Both the position numbers and the translations under genes were made by a program. Source: Desulfovibrio sp. (GTDB lineage Bacteria > Bacillota > Dethiobacteria > DTU022). Taken from it: a DNA stretch of 46,563 nucleotides. Each line of letters starts with the position of its first letter. Position 1 is the first letter of the stretch. This document shows, in pieces, positions 36,586 through 44,703 of this stretch. Under the pieces are notes generated by a model. The model worked only from the letters and a program-made list of their open reading frames with translations, did no database searches and had not been told where the DNA came from. The DNA lies in assembly GCA_020060545.1 (NCBI GenBank), contig JAGUZX010000103.1, forward strand, positions 1-46,563, given 5' to 3'.

Positions 36586-37755
36586 ATGGAAGAAATTTAT
36601 CTGGACAACAGCGCCACCACCCGCCCCTATGATGACGTAATTGAGTTGATGGGCAGGGTGCACCGCGACACATTCGGCAACCCGTCATCGCCGCACGGCC
36701 GGGGGTTGGAGGCGGAACGGCTGCTGAAAGAGGCGCGGCGCGCGGTGGCGGCGGTCCTGGGCGGCGCGGCAGACGAGCTTTATTTTACTTCCGGCGGCAC
36801 CGAGGCAAACAACCTGGCCGTTCTTGGCGCCGCTTACCGGCACCGGCGCCGGGGCAGCCACCTGGTCACTACTTCGATCGAACACCCTTCGGTGCTGAAC
36901 TGCTACCGCCGGTTGGAGGAAGAAGGCTTCCAGGTAAGCTACCTGCCCGTAGACAGCGACGGTTATATCAGCCTGGAAGAACTGCGAAACCTGATGGGAA
37001 AAGAAACAATCCTGGTCAGCGTAATCCATGTCAATAACGAGATCGGCACAGTCCAGCCGGTGGATCAAATCGGCGCCTTGATTAAAGAACGCAACCCGCA
37101 CACGCTCTATCATGTGGACGGGGTTCAATCTTTCGCCAAAATGCCGGTCAATCCGCGGCGGTGGCAGGCTGATCTTTTCAGCTGCAGCGCGCATAAAATT
37201 CACGGCCCCAAGGGGGTCGGGGCGCTCTGGGTCAAAGAGAACTCCCTGCTGCAGCCGCTGATGCGGGGCGGAGAGCAGGAAGGGGGCCTGCGCCCCGGCA
37301 CGGAAAATGTCGCCGGCATCGCCGGTTTCGGGCGGGCGGCCGGGCTGACCTTTGAGCGGCAGGAACGGGACGCCGCTCACATGCACGGCCTGAAACAGAA
37401 ACTGTATTGGGGACTCCGGGAAGCGGGCCTGAAAGTGGAGCTGAACGGACCGGCGCCGGAGCACTGCGCGCCGCACATAATCAACCTCTCTTTTCCCGGG
37501 ATCAAGGCCGAGATCCTGCTGCACGCCCTGGAAAACGACTTGATCTACACCTCTCCCGGTTCGGCCTGCCATTCCCGCCGCCCTGAGCCAAGCCATGTCT
37601 TAAAAGCGATCGGGCTTGGTGAAGAGAGGCTGTCGGGCGCGTTACGTTTCAGCTTTGCCGCTTTCAATACGGCCGAGGAGATCGACCGGGTCATCGGCCG
37701 CTGCCTGGAAGCGGTGCGCGCGTTCGGCGCCGGCAGCCTTTCCGGCCCATTTTGA
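36586..37755 (+). CDS. Cysteine desulfurase (NifS/NifZ type)
   Basis: 389 aa. YLDNSATTRPYD at the N-terminus, TSGGTEANNLAV, the PLP lysine in SCSAHKIHGPKG (about 205) and the catalytic Cys in SPGSACHSRRPEPSHV (about 325). Members with this Cys loop next to thiI usually feed sulfur to ThiI for s4U in tRNA (as B. subtilis NifZ; known for the family). thiI starts 24 nt downstream. Confidence 0.93.
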   Translation: MEEIYLDNSATTRPYDDVIELMGRVHRDTFGNPSSPHGRGLEAERLLKEARRAVAAVLGGAADELYFTSGGTEANNLAVLGAAYRHRRRGSHLVTTSIEHPSVLNCYRRLEEEGFQVSYLPVDSDGYISLEELRNLMGKETILVSVIHVNNEIGTVQPVDQIGALIKERNPHTLYHVDGVQSFAKMPVNPRRWQADLFSCSAHKIHGPKGVGALWVKENSLLQPLMRGGEQEGGLRPGTENVAGIAGFGRAAGLTFERQERDAAHMHGLKQKLYWGLREAGLKVELNGPAPEHCAPHIINLSFPGIKAEILLHALENDLIYTSPGSACHSRRPEPSHVLKAIGLGEERLSGALRFSFAAFNTAEEIDRVIGRCLEAVRAFGAGSLSGPF

Positions 37756-37778
37756 ATCCAGCACCGGGAGGTTTGCTT

Positions 37779-38945
37779 GTGCCTGTAAAAATCCTGATCC
37801 GCTACGGTGAAATCGCCCTTAAGGGAAAAAACCGCCGTTTTTTCGAGGATTTCTTGCTGCAAAACCTTAAACAAACGGTCAGGGGAAGCGCCGCGCAAAT
37901 CGTGAGGTTGCGCGGTCGTTTCCTCGCAATCGCCCCGGAGAAAGAGCGGGATAAAATCATCAGCCGCCTGAGCAGGGTTTTCGGGGTGGTCTCTTTAAGC
38001 GCGGTGCAACCCGCCGCCCTGGAACTGCCGGCCATTCAGGCGGCGGCCGCGGCGCTGGTGCAGGATCTCGCGCCTGAAGCTCCCCTTACCTTCAAGGTGG
38101 AGGCGCGCCGGTCCAACAAGAGCTTTCCGCTCACTTCTCCGGAAATCAACCGGCTGGTAGGGGCTTATATCCTGGAAATGATTCCGCACCTGCGGGTGGA
38201 CGTGCATAACCCTGCGCTGAGACTTTCGATCGAAATCGGCCAGGAAGAAGCCTTTCTTTACCACGACCGGCACTCCGGGCCGGGCGGGCTCCCCGTGGGG
38301 GTAACAGGCAAAGGGCTGCTGCTGCTTTCGGGAGGGATCGACAGCCCCGTGGCCGGTTGGATGGCCATGAAGCGGGGGCTCGCCGTGGAAGCCGTTCATT
38401 TTCACAGTTTTCCCTTCACCGGCCGGCGGTCCCAAGAGAAAGCGGCCGACCTCTGCCGCGCCCTCGCCCTTTACGCCGGGGAGATCCCGCTGCACATGGT
38501 CAGCGTCACCGCCATCCAGAAAGAGATTCGCTCCCGCTGCCCGGAAGAATTGGGGATCCTCCTGCTGCGGCGGATGATGCTGCGGGCCGCGGAAAAGATC
38601 GCCCGCCGCCGCGGCCTGGAGGCCCTGATTACGGGAGAAAGCCTGGGGCAGGTAGCCAGCCAGACCCTGGAGAGCATGGCCGTGATCGGCGGCGCTTCCG
38701 GCATGCTGATTTTGAGGCCGCTTCTGGGCCTGGACAAGCACGAAATTGTTGATCGGGCCCGGGCCGTCGGGACGTACGCCATCTCCATCCGGCCCTTTGA
38801 GGACTGCTGCACCCTTTTTGTGCCGAAGCATCCGGCTACCAGGCCGTCACCGAAGCGGGTGGAAGAAGCGGAAGCGGCCCTGGATATCGGCGGGCTGCTC
38901 GAAGAAGCCCTTGCCGGCGCGGAGCTCGAGTTCATTAAAGAGTAA
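37779..38945 (+). CDS. thiI: tRNA 4-thiouridine synthase
   Basis: 388 aa from GTG 37779 (GGGAGG 7 nt upstream); the track's start is nine codons too early. Order: N-terminal ferredoxin-like and THUMP domains (FKVEARRSNKSFPLTSPEIN), then the PP-loop LLLLSGGIDSPVAGWMAMKRG and SLGQVASQTLESM, ending without a rhodanese domain as in Gram-positives. It thiolates U8 of tRNA using sulfur from the neighbouring desulfurase. Its stop overlaps the 3' end of the opposite-strand Lgt-like gene by 11 nt. Confidence 0.95.
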   Translation: MPVKILIRYGEIALKGKNRRFFEDFLLQNLKQTVRGSAAQIVRLRGRFLAIAPEKERDKIISRLSRVFGVVSLSAVQPAALELPAIQAAAAALVQDLAPEAPLTFKVEARRSNKSFPLTSPEINRLVGAYILEMIPHLRVDVHNPALRLSIEIGQEEAFLYHDRHSGPGGLPVGVTGKGLLLLSGGIDSPVAGWMAMKRGLAVEAVHFHSFPFTGRRSQEKAADLCRALALYAGEIPLHMVSVTAIQKEIRSRCPEELGILLLRRMMLRAAEKIARRRGLEALITGESLGQVASQTLESMAVIGGASGMLILRPLLGLDKHEIVDRARAVGTYAISIRPFEDCCTLFVPKHPATRPSPKRVEEAEAALDIGGLLEEALAGAELEFIKE

Positions 38946-39798
38946 GGGGCCGGCGTGACAGGTAATATAACGCCAGCATGCCTCCCGAGAGCGCGGCAAA
39001 CCAGAGTACCTGGAACAGGGTCTGGTAGCGGGATCCCTGGTTTAAGCTTTTCCGCCTTAGATAAGGGGAAGAGGTGGCGATGATCTTGGGGCCGGCCAGA
39101 ATAAAGTAGAGGGCGAAGGAGGCGGCCGCCAGCGATATCAGCTGGCCCGGAGTGAATATCCACAACAACGGCCTTTCAGCCCTCGAAAAGTCAAGCACCA
39201 GGTTGATCAGGGAGTACCCCAGGAGAAACCAGATAAAAAGTTCGCCTTCATACACATTGATCAGGCGGCGCTTCCAGACGATGAAGAGCAGGAACATGAG
39301 CAAAACAATGGCATAGGCGCCGTCGGGGTGATAGTACACGCCGCCCACCTCAACGCTCCAGGGCAAAGCATAGGGCATCGCCGCGCCCCGCAAGGCAAAA
39401 CCGATATTGCCCAGAGCCAACGCTGTAATCAAGGCGGGAGTGGCGGCATCGAGATAGCGCTCGACAATCAAGTTCTTGCGCGCCGCCCAGATCGAAACCA
39501 CGAGCAAAGCAATCAGCAGGCCTCCCCAGAAGCACATTCCGCCGTCCTGAAGGCGAAAGAGATGGACCGGGTTTTTCAAGTAATAATCCTGGTTGAATAA
39601 GAGCGTGTAAGTAAGCCTGCTCCCGCTAATGCCGCCGGCCAGGCTCAGGATGATTAGATCGACAACCCTCAACTCGGAAAGAAACTTCCGCCGCCCCTCG
39701 GCAAAAACCATAACCAGGCCGACCACTACCGCCACAATGAAGGCCAGGCTGAAGACCGCAACACTGAAAGGGCCCCATTCCCAGACTACCGTTTCCAC
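38935..39798 (-). CDS. Divergent Lgt-like (prolipoprotein diacylglyceryl transferase family) membrane protein
   Basis: 287 aa, seven or so membrane helices. Layout and several landmarks match Lgt: GGISGSRLTYTLLFN, RLQDGGMCFWGGL, ALGNIGFALRGA, YYHPDGAYA, LDFSRAERP and TPGQLISLA. But residues essential in E. coli Lgt differ: His103 of GGMSFHGG is Trp, Arg143 before LGN is Ala, and the Glu of HPSQLYE is Ala. The Arg corresponding to Arg239 is kept. It may not transfer diacylglycerol and could have a new substrate. GTG start with GAAGGTGG upstream. It converges on thiI with 11 nt overlap and is divergent from ldh. Confidence 0.8.
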   Translation of the reverse strand: METVVWEWGPFSVAVFSLAFIVAVVVGLVMVFAEGRRKFLSELRVVDLIILSLAGGISGSRLTYTLLFNQDYYLKNPVHLFRLQDGGMCFWGGLLIALLVVSIWAARKNLIVERYLDAATPALITALALGNIGFALRGAAMPYALPWSVEVGGVYYHPDGAYAIVLLMFLLFIVWKRRLINVYEGELFIWFLLGYSLINLVLDFSRAERPLLWIFTPGQLISLAAASFALYFILAGPKIIATSSPYLRRKSLNQGSRYQTLFQVLWFAALSGGMLALYYLSRRPLTL

Positions 39799-39901
39799 TT
39801 GGCACCACCTTCACCGGTATTTTTTACCCGCCGGCCCCAGGTTTATTTGGGCTTGCGCCAGGCCATCCTAATAATAGAAAGCGCACCGGGGGGCGGCAGC
39901 A

Positions 39902-40846
39902 ATGATCCGTCATATCGCGATTATCGGCGCAGGCAACGTCGGCGCAACCACCGCTTATACCTTTGCCGCCTCCGGCCTGGCTGAAAAACTGTCACTGATA
40001 GACATCAATGAGGCCAAGGCCGAAGGAGAAGCGCTGGACCTGCGGGACGGGATATCTTTTTTGCGCCCGGTGGTCATCCGTTCCGGCGGTTATGAGCTGT
40101 GCCGCGAGGCTCAAATCGTCATCGTCACCGCGGGAGCAAACCAGGCGCCCGGGCAAAGCCGGCTGGAGCTGCTGGAGCAAAATGCGGCCGTTTTCCGGCA
40201 GGTTATTCCCGCGGTGGTGGAACATGACGGCGGCGCCATCATCATCGTGGTCACAAACCCCGTGGATGTGTTGACCTATTTAGCGCAGAAACTCTCCGGT
40301 CTCCCCCCGGGAAGTGTATTCGGCTCGGGCACGGTCCTGGATACAGCCAGGCTGCGCAACCAGATCAGCCGGCACTGCCGGATCGACGCCCGCAATGTCC
40401 ACGGCTATGTCATTGGGGAACACGGCGACACCGCCGTCCCGGTTTGGAGCGCTGTCCAGATCGCCGGTATGCGCCTGGAACAATTCTGCCGCTACTGCGG
40501 TAAGGGATGCTCCGCCCAAACAAAAATCGGCGAAAAAGTCAGGTCCGCCGCGGAACGGATCATTTCCCGCAAGGGAGCCACTTATTACTCCATCGCCCTG
40601 GCGGTAAAAAGAATCGTGCAGAGCATTCTCCGCAATGAACACTCCGTGTTGACTGTATCCACCCTGGTGGAAGATTATTACGGGATCAGCGATGTTTGCC
40701 TGAGCCTGCCGGCGATCGTCAGCGGGCGGGGCGTGCAGGAGGTGCTGCCGCTGGAGCTTGCACCCCCCGAGGCGGAAGCCCTGCGGCGCAGCGCCGCCCG
40801 GCTCAAAGAGGCTCAACTCCGCCTGTTCTCGCCGGCGGGCTGGTAG
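39902..40846 (+). CDS. ldh: L-lactate dehydrogenase
   Basis: 314 aa. Rossmann motif IGAGNVGATTAYTFA, mobile loop GANQAPGQSRLEL with Gln as in lactate (not malate) enzymes, VTNPVDVLTY, the catalytic His in GEHGDTAVPVWS and the Asp-Arg of SGTVLDTARLRNQ. Reduces pyruvate to L-lactate with NADH. ATG with GGGGGGCGG upstream. Stands alone; its 3' flank contains no terminator but a family-A palindrome 115 nt on. Confidence 0.93.
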   Translation: MIRHIAIIGAGNVGATTAYTFAASGLAEKLSLIDINEAKAEGEALDLRDGISFLRPVVIRSGGYELCREAQIVIVTAGANQAPGQSRLELLEQNAAVFRQVIPAVVEHDGGAIIIVVTNPVDVLTYLAQKLSGLPPGSVFGSGTVLDTARLRNQISRHCRIDARNVHGYVIGEHGDTAVPVWSAVQIAGMRLEQFCRYCGKGCSAQTKIGEKVRSAAERIISRKGATYYSIALAVKRIVQSILRNEHSVLTVSTLVEDYYGISDVCLSLPAIVSGRGVQEVLPLELAPPEAEALRRSAARLKEAQLRLFSPAGW

Positions 40847-40960
40847 ACTTTAAGCTCCAAGCCTCGCTTCGGTCCTCGCTGGAAGATTATTTCGCTGCCG
40901 CTTCGGAAGATCCTTTTTCATGCGCTGGCATTTGCCTAAAACGCGTACGGCAGGTGCAAT

Positions 40961-40997
40961 AACTTAATAAATGGTGCCAGGCACCGTTTATTAAGTT
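40961..40997. repeat. Palindromic intergenic repeat, family A
   Basis: AACTTAATAAATGGTGCC-A-GGCACCGTTTATTAAGTT, 18-bp arms with one mismatch; immediately after the GerM-protein stop (41000). May serve as a terminator for both neighbours. Confidence 0.9.
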
Positions 40998-40999
40998 AT

Positions 41000-42010
41000 C
41001 TAAGGGAGTAAATCCAGGTCTTGCCGGCGCAGGTGATCTTCCCAGACAAAATGGCCGTCGCTCCAGGTTTCGCCGTTCAGGGTCGCCAGAACGGCGTCCA
41101 CTTCAGGAAGCTCGGTAAAAGTGTACACCAGGGATTTAACCACCGCGCGGGAAGCTTCGTGGTTCAGGGGAGCCGTTCCGGCGAGGTCGATCGTAAGCAG
41201 GCCGTCCTTTAACGTAAAGCCGAGGGAGCGGTTATCCCCGGGCAGCACCGACAACCGCTCCCCATCGTAATCACGGGCCAGCAAGGCGATGATCTGCTTC
41301 AGCGGACAGTTATCGGCCGTCGTGCCCGCCGGAGAATCCAACTTTACCAAAAAAGGTTCCGCCAGGTTGCCCCATGCCGGCGCACCGATTTCATCGATCC
41401 CTTTTTTCCGAAAATAAAGCTTGTAAGGCAGTGAGACTCCCGGCGGGGCCAGCGGGCTGCCCCAGCCGATGGTGTCACCCTGCCACGGGCTGCCGTTCTG
41501 AAAGAGCCAGACTGAATCGATATCCGGAAAAGCGGTCAGGGAGTAGACCAGGGAAAGGTACAAGAACTGCTCCGCCTGTTGGGCAGCCCGGTCTTCAACA
41601 AGGGCAAGCGTTCCGTCCATCGAAATGTGGACCACGCAGATGCCGTTCCGGATATAGATGTCTTCCAGAATGGCGGCGCCGGCGATCACCGGCCCGGCAT
41701 CGTGCGCCGACACCTCTTCAGGCAAAGGGCCGCGTATAAGCGCATTGACGGTTGCCCGTGCGACTGCTTCAGTCCAGGGAACGGGCCTGATCACCGGTAT
41801 GACCGGTGTGCCGGCCGGGCTGCCGGGCTCTAATTTTTCATTCCGGAAATAAAGGGTTAAGTAGATCGTATATTCGTCTTCGTAATCACGGGAGGGGCCG
41901 GGCTGCAGGCCGGCCGAATCATGGCCGGTAATAACGCAGGACGCCGCCGTCAACCCGGCAGCAGTACATCCCAGGACCAGCAGAAATAGAACCAGTCGCC
42001 TGTAAGCCAC
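41000..42010 (-). CDS. GerMN-domain protein (two copies), probable lipoprotein
   Basis: 336 aa. N-terminal membrane segment ending LTAASC, an imperfect lipobox. Two GerMN domains: residues about 45-190 (TEAVARATVNALIRGP, FPDIDSVWLFQNGSPW) and about 225-330 (CPLKQIIALLARD, LPEVDAVLATLNGETWSD). GerM-type proteins act in spore formation or germination. GTG with GGGGAGG upstream. A hairpin terminator of the LRR gene lies before it, so it is read separately. Confidence 0.85.
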   Translation of the reverse strand: MAYRRLVLFLLVLGCTAAGLTAASCVITGHDSAGLQPGPSRDYEDEYTIYLTLYFRNEKLEPGSPAGTPVIPVIRPVPWTEAVARATVNALIRGPLPEEVSAHDAGPVIAGAAILEDIYIRNGICVVHISMDGTLALVEDRAAQQAEQFLYLSLVYSLTAFPDIDSVWLFQNGSPWQGDTIGWGSPLAPPGVSLPYKLYFRKKGIDEIGAPAWGNLAEPFLVKLDSPAGTTADNCPLKQIIALLARDYDGERLSVLPGDNRSLGFTLKDGLLTIDLAGTAPLNHEASRAVVKSLVYTFTELPEVDAVLATLNGETWSDGHFVWEDHLRRQDLDLLP

Positions 42011-42084
42011 GGCGGGGGCCTCCCCTTAAGGTATTACTCTGCCAATTCGACATTATACGTCAAATTCCTACGGTTGTAAGGCAG

Positions 42085-42120
42085 AAAAATTGCGGTAGCC
42101 CGGTCGAAGCCCACTACCGC
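42085..42120 (-). terminator. Terminator after the LRR gene
   Basis: On the minus strand GCGGTAG and CTACCGC (7 bp) flank a 15-nt loop and are followed by AATTTTTC. About 70 nt after the LRR stop. Confidence 0.7.
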
Positions 42121-42188
42121 AAGGTTTTTCCCAACTGTAAATTAACTTCACACCGTTCACGGCGTACCCGGGAATACTGTTGGCAGTC

Positions 42189-43058
42189 CTATTGGCCGGC
42201 GCAATCTGCACAAAACTGCTCATCGGTTACCACGTCCGTCCCCGACGCCCGGAGAAATTCGACGATCTTGCCGCCAGGCGAGCCCGGCGCCAGGTCAAGC
42301 CGGTTATGGTGCAGGCGAAGTTCCCTCAGTCCTGATAAGCCGTGCAAGGCGGAAATGTTCTCGATTTGATTCCGGCCGAGGTTTAGTTCTTGCAGGTTGG
42401 CCAGTCCACCCAGAGCGGCGATATCCTGAATGCGGTTCGATTCCAGGCATAGCCGCTGCAGCCAGGCCATATTCTTGACGGCGGAAATGTCGCTGACTTC
42501 GTTCCCGGTCAGGACAAGCTCTTGCAGGTTGACCAGGGTCTCCAGCGGGGAGAGCTCTCTGATCCGGTTTGACCAGAGATAAAGGCTGTTCAGGTCGGAA
42601 AGGCCGCGCAGGGGGGAGATGTCGGCAATCTCGTTCCCGCCCAGGTTTAGGTAAATCAAACCGGTCAAACCGCGCAGGGGAGAGATATCGCTAATCCGGT
42701 TTGACCACAGGTGAAGCCATTTTAATCTGTTCAAGCCGGCGAGAGGAGAAATATCGGCGATCCGGTTCCAGCTTAAATCAAGATAGGTCAGGTTGACGGC
42801 ATGTTCCAGGCCCCTCACAGCCGTGATCTCCCTGCCGATAGCTTCCAGGCGGGTTAGTTGCGCCAGATCTTGCCGGGTGATCTTTGTCTCCGCGGGCAAC
42901 TCAAGCATTTCACGGACGGCAATCTCCAGCCCGGGATCGGCGAAATAAACACTCGCCTCCCGTGTTTCCAGTCCGCAGCCGGCAGCGGCTGAAGCGCTTA
43001 AAAGCAGGGCCACAACCGCCACCCACCGGCGGCATACCTTTGGTCGATAAAACCGCAT
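42189..43058 (-). CDS. Leucine-rich-repeat lipoprotein
   Basis: 289 aa. Signal sequence with lipobox SAAAGC (Cys about 28). Then about eight 22-residue repeats of the internalin type (LNxLYLWSNRIRELSPLETLV pattern, with N at the turn and DISPL). The C-terminal cap holds two Cys (FCADCAGQ). Probably outside the membrane, binding proteins or polysaccharide. Several repeats are almost identical in DNA (ATCCGGTTTGACCA twice), indicating expansion by duplication. ATG with GGAGGTAG upstream. Confidence 0.9.
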   Translation of the reverse strand: MRFYRPKVCRRWVAVVALLLSASAAAGCGLETREASVYFADPGLEIAVREMLELPAETKITRQDLAQLTRLEAIGREITAVRGLEHAVNLTYLDLSWNRIADISPLAGLNRLKWLHLWSNRISDISPLRGLTGLIYLNLGGNEIADISPLRGLSDLNSLYLWSNRIRELSPLETLVNLQELVLTGNEVSDISAVKNMAWLQRLCLESNRIQDIAALGGLANLQELNLGRNQIENISALHGLSGLRELRLHHNRLDLAPGSPGGKIVEFLRASGTDVVTDEQFCADCAGQ

Positions 43059-43283
43059 TTACTACCTCCATATTGCCGGATCGTTTTTGCCGGTTCAGGC
43101 CGGATTTGCAGACTTAAATTTCCGATCCGCTTTAATCTATCATATTACCCGTCTTTTTTACAATAAAAAACTAGCCCGGGGTACGCCGCGTAATCGATTT
43201 GCTCCTTTTCTCTTAACAGCCAGGAAGTCCCCCGCCATCTTGAGCCGCCTTGCAGGCTTCAGGGGGGGTGCCTGAAGTTTCCC
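43059..43283. other. Gap upstream of the LRR gene
   Basis: No supported gene. CTTCAGG (43257-43263) and CCTGAAG (43271-43277) form a hairpin right after the crotonase stop, without a clear U tract. The short ORFs on either strand lack ribosome binding sites. Confidence 0.45.
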
Positions 43284-44063
43284 TTACCGGCCCTTCCACC
43301 GGGGTTCTCTCTTCTCTATAAACGCGCTGATTCCCTCCTGGAAGTCTTCCGTCTGCATCAGGAATCCCAAAGCCTCCCGCTCCAGCTCAAGGCCTGACTG
43401 CAAGTCGGTGTCAATACCCTTGTTCATCGCATATTTAATCCTGCGCAGCCCCAGGGGCGGCTTGGCCGCCAGCTTTCCGGCGAGCGCCATCACCGCTTCT
43501 TCAAGCTTGTCCATGGGAACGACTTCATCAGCCAGGCCGATCTCTTTCGCCTGTTTACCGTTAACGGGCTCACCGGTAAGGATCATCTTCTTCGCCAGGG
43601 GGAGGCCGATCCGCCGGGGCAGGCGCTGCGTGCCCCCCCAACCGGGCAGCAGGCCCCGGTTGATTTCAGGCAGCCCCATCTCTGAGTTTTCCGATACAAC
43701 AATAAAGTCGCAGGCCAGGGTGATTTCACAGCCGCCGCCCAGGGCAAACCCGTTTACCATGGCGATAACCGGTTTTTCGTAATTGGCAATCATTTCTACT
43801 ACCGGTTCCACGGCGGCAGTTTCCGAGAGATCCCACCCGGCGGAAAAGCAGTACCTGGTCTCCTTCCGGCCGTCCTTCTCCCTGATCGCGGGGCTGCCGG
43901 TAATCACGAGAACCCTGATTTCGTCATCAGCACCGATATCTGCCAAAGCCTCTTTCATCTCCAACCCCAGGGCGGCGTTGATGGCGTTAAACCTCTGCGG
44001 CCTGTTCAAGGTAATCCTGGCCACATGCCCCTCCTTTGCCACGATAATCGTTTCAAAGCTCAT
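43284..44063 (-). CDS. Second enoyl-CoA hydratase/isomerase (crotonase family)
   Basis: 259 aa. Both catalytic Glu positions are filled, in ALGGGCEITLACD and LPEINRGLLPGWGG. The first oxyanion segment reads CFSAGWDLSE instead of the usual AGADI, and about six residues are inserted before it (REKDGRKETR), so the substrate may differ from that of crt at 7418. ATG with AAAGGAGG upstream. Stands alone; context does not reveal the pathway. Confidence 0.85.
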   Translation of the reverse strand: MSFETIIVAKEGHVARITLNRPQRFNAINAALGLEMKEALADIGADDEIRVLVITGSPAIREKDGRKETRYCFSAGWDLSETAAVEPVVEMIANYEKPVIAMVNGFALGGGCEITLACDFIVVSENSEMGLPEINRGLLPGWGGTQRLPRRIGLPLAKKMILTGEPVNGKQAKEIGLADEVVPMDKLEEAVMALAGKLAAKPPLGLRRIKYAMNKGIDTDLQSGLELEREALGFLMQTEDFQEGISAFIEKREPRWKGR

Positions 44064-44100
44064 TTACAAACAAACCTCCTTTAAGTTAATAATGAATAAT

Positions 44101-44180
44101 GGGGGTCAGACCTCGAATAGTGAATTTAAATAGTAAAACCTGCTACTAACTCACTTTTCAAGGTCTGACCCCCCTTTTTT
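44101..44180. repeat. Inverted-repeat element, family C (GGGGGTCAGACCT)
   Basis: GGGGGTCAGACCTCGAATAG... pairs with ...CTTTTCAAGGTCTGACCCCC, arms of about 25 bp with three mismatches, core of about 24 nt; TTTTTT follows on the plus strand. It lies between the second crotonase and the MerT-like gene's stop. Confidence 0.85.
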
Positions 44181-44189
44181 ACTGTTCCG

Positions 44190-44468
44190 TTAGTAGAAGA
44201 TGAGGATAAGCGCCACCGCCGCCGTGGAAACCCACAAAATAGCTTGATCAAGCTTTTTGGGATTGGCTTTCTTGTACATTAAAAAGTGTGAGAGGGCCAG
44301 AAAGAGCACGGCCAAAACGGTAAAATGAATCCTGTATCTGCCTAAAACCGCCAATCCGCTCAGTAAACCGCTGAGACCCAGCGGAATAAAAATGGCCGGC
44401 CCCAGTCAGCAGATTGTCGCCAGCACCGACGAGAGCACCGAACCCAGGCTCGCCAGCTTCTCTTTCAT
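44190..44468 (-). CDS. MerT-like membrane transporter, probable selenoprotein (in-frame TGA at codon 21)
   Basis: Absent from the ORF track because of an in-frame TGA. From ATG 44468 (AAGGGGA about 9 nt upstream; another in-frame ATG at 44504) the minus strand codes 92 residues with one TGA (44408-44406) and ends TAC TAA at 44190. Before it: MKEKLASLGSVLSSVLATIC; after it: LGPAIFIPLGLSGLLSGLAV. Mercuric transporter MerT has CCLGP followed by LGFSG at this place, so TGA replaces the second Cys of the metal-binding pair in helix 1. Three membrane helices are predicted by eye (about 8-38, 50-68, 78-92), as in MerT. The frame stays open and protein-like on both sides, and a SECIS-like hairpin follows. 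A plain nonsense pseudogene is the alternative. It is divergent from a ModE-like regulator. Confidence 0.82.
44368..44384 (-). promoter_or_regulatory. Candidate bacterial SECIS hairpin
   Basis: On the transcript strand CCGCUG-GGUCU-CAGCGG, a perfect 6-bp stem with a five-base loop, starts its loop 27 nt after the UGA. Bacterial SECIS elements lie inside the coding region with a G/GG-containing loop about 16-37 nt from the UGA; from memory the E. coli fdhF element also has a GGUCU loop. Confidence 0.8.
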
Positions 44469-44528
44469 CGACAGTAATCCCCTTTCCAGTTGATGTACAT
44501 CCATGATGCTTGCTGCTTCTCTTATTAC

Positions 44529-44559
44529 ATTATACAATATTTCAGCGGGTTTAGCCGCT
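44529..44559 (-). promoter_or_regulatory. Promoter region of the MerT-like gene with palindrome
   Basis: Perfect TATAAT (44534-44529) on the minus strand, about 60 nt before ATG 44468. No good -35 box. AGCGG-GTTTAG-CCGCT (44544-44559) lies in the -35/-10 spacer and could be a binding site for a regulator. Confidence 0.5.
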
Positions 44560-44703
44560 CAAATAGCCGTCTCTAGCCGCCAACCCCCGCACAATTTGGA
44601 AGGAATAACTTGGAACACCGAGAATCTAGGCTGTTGGTTTGGATAGTTATCCTCAATTCACCTGTATGATCACAACCGGAATAATTCTTGGAGGTGCAAG
44701 GGT

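Noticed and set aside
44190-44468. MerT-like gene as a simple nonsense pseudogene or sequencing error
   Set aside because: Not fully excluded, but the stop falls exactly on the metal-binding Cys, the rest of the frame is intact to a normal stop, and a SECIS-like hairpin lies at the right distance.
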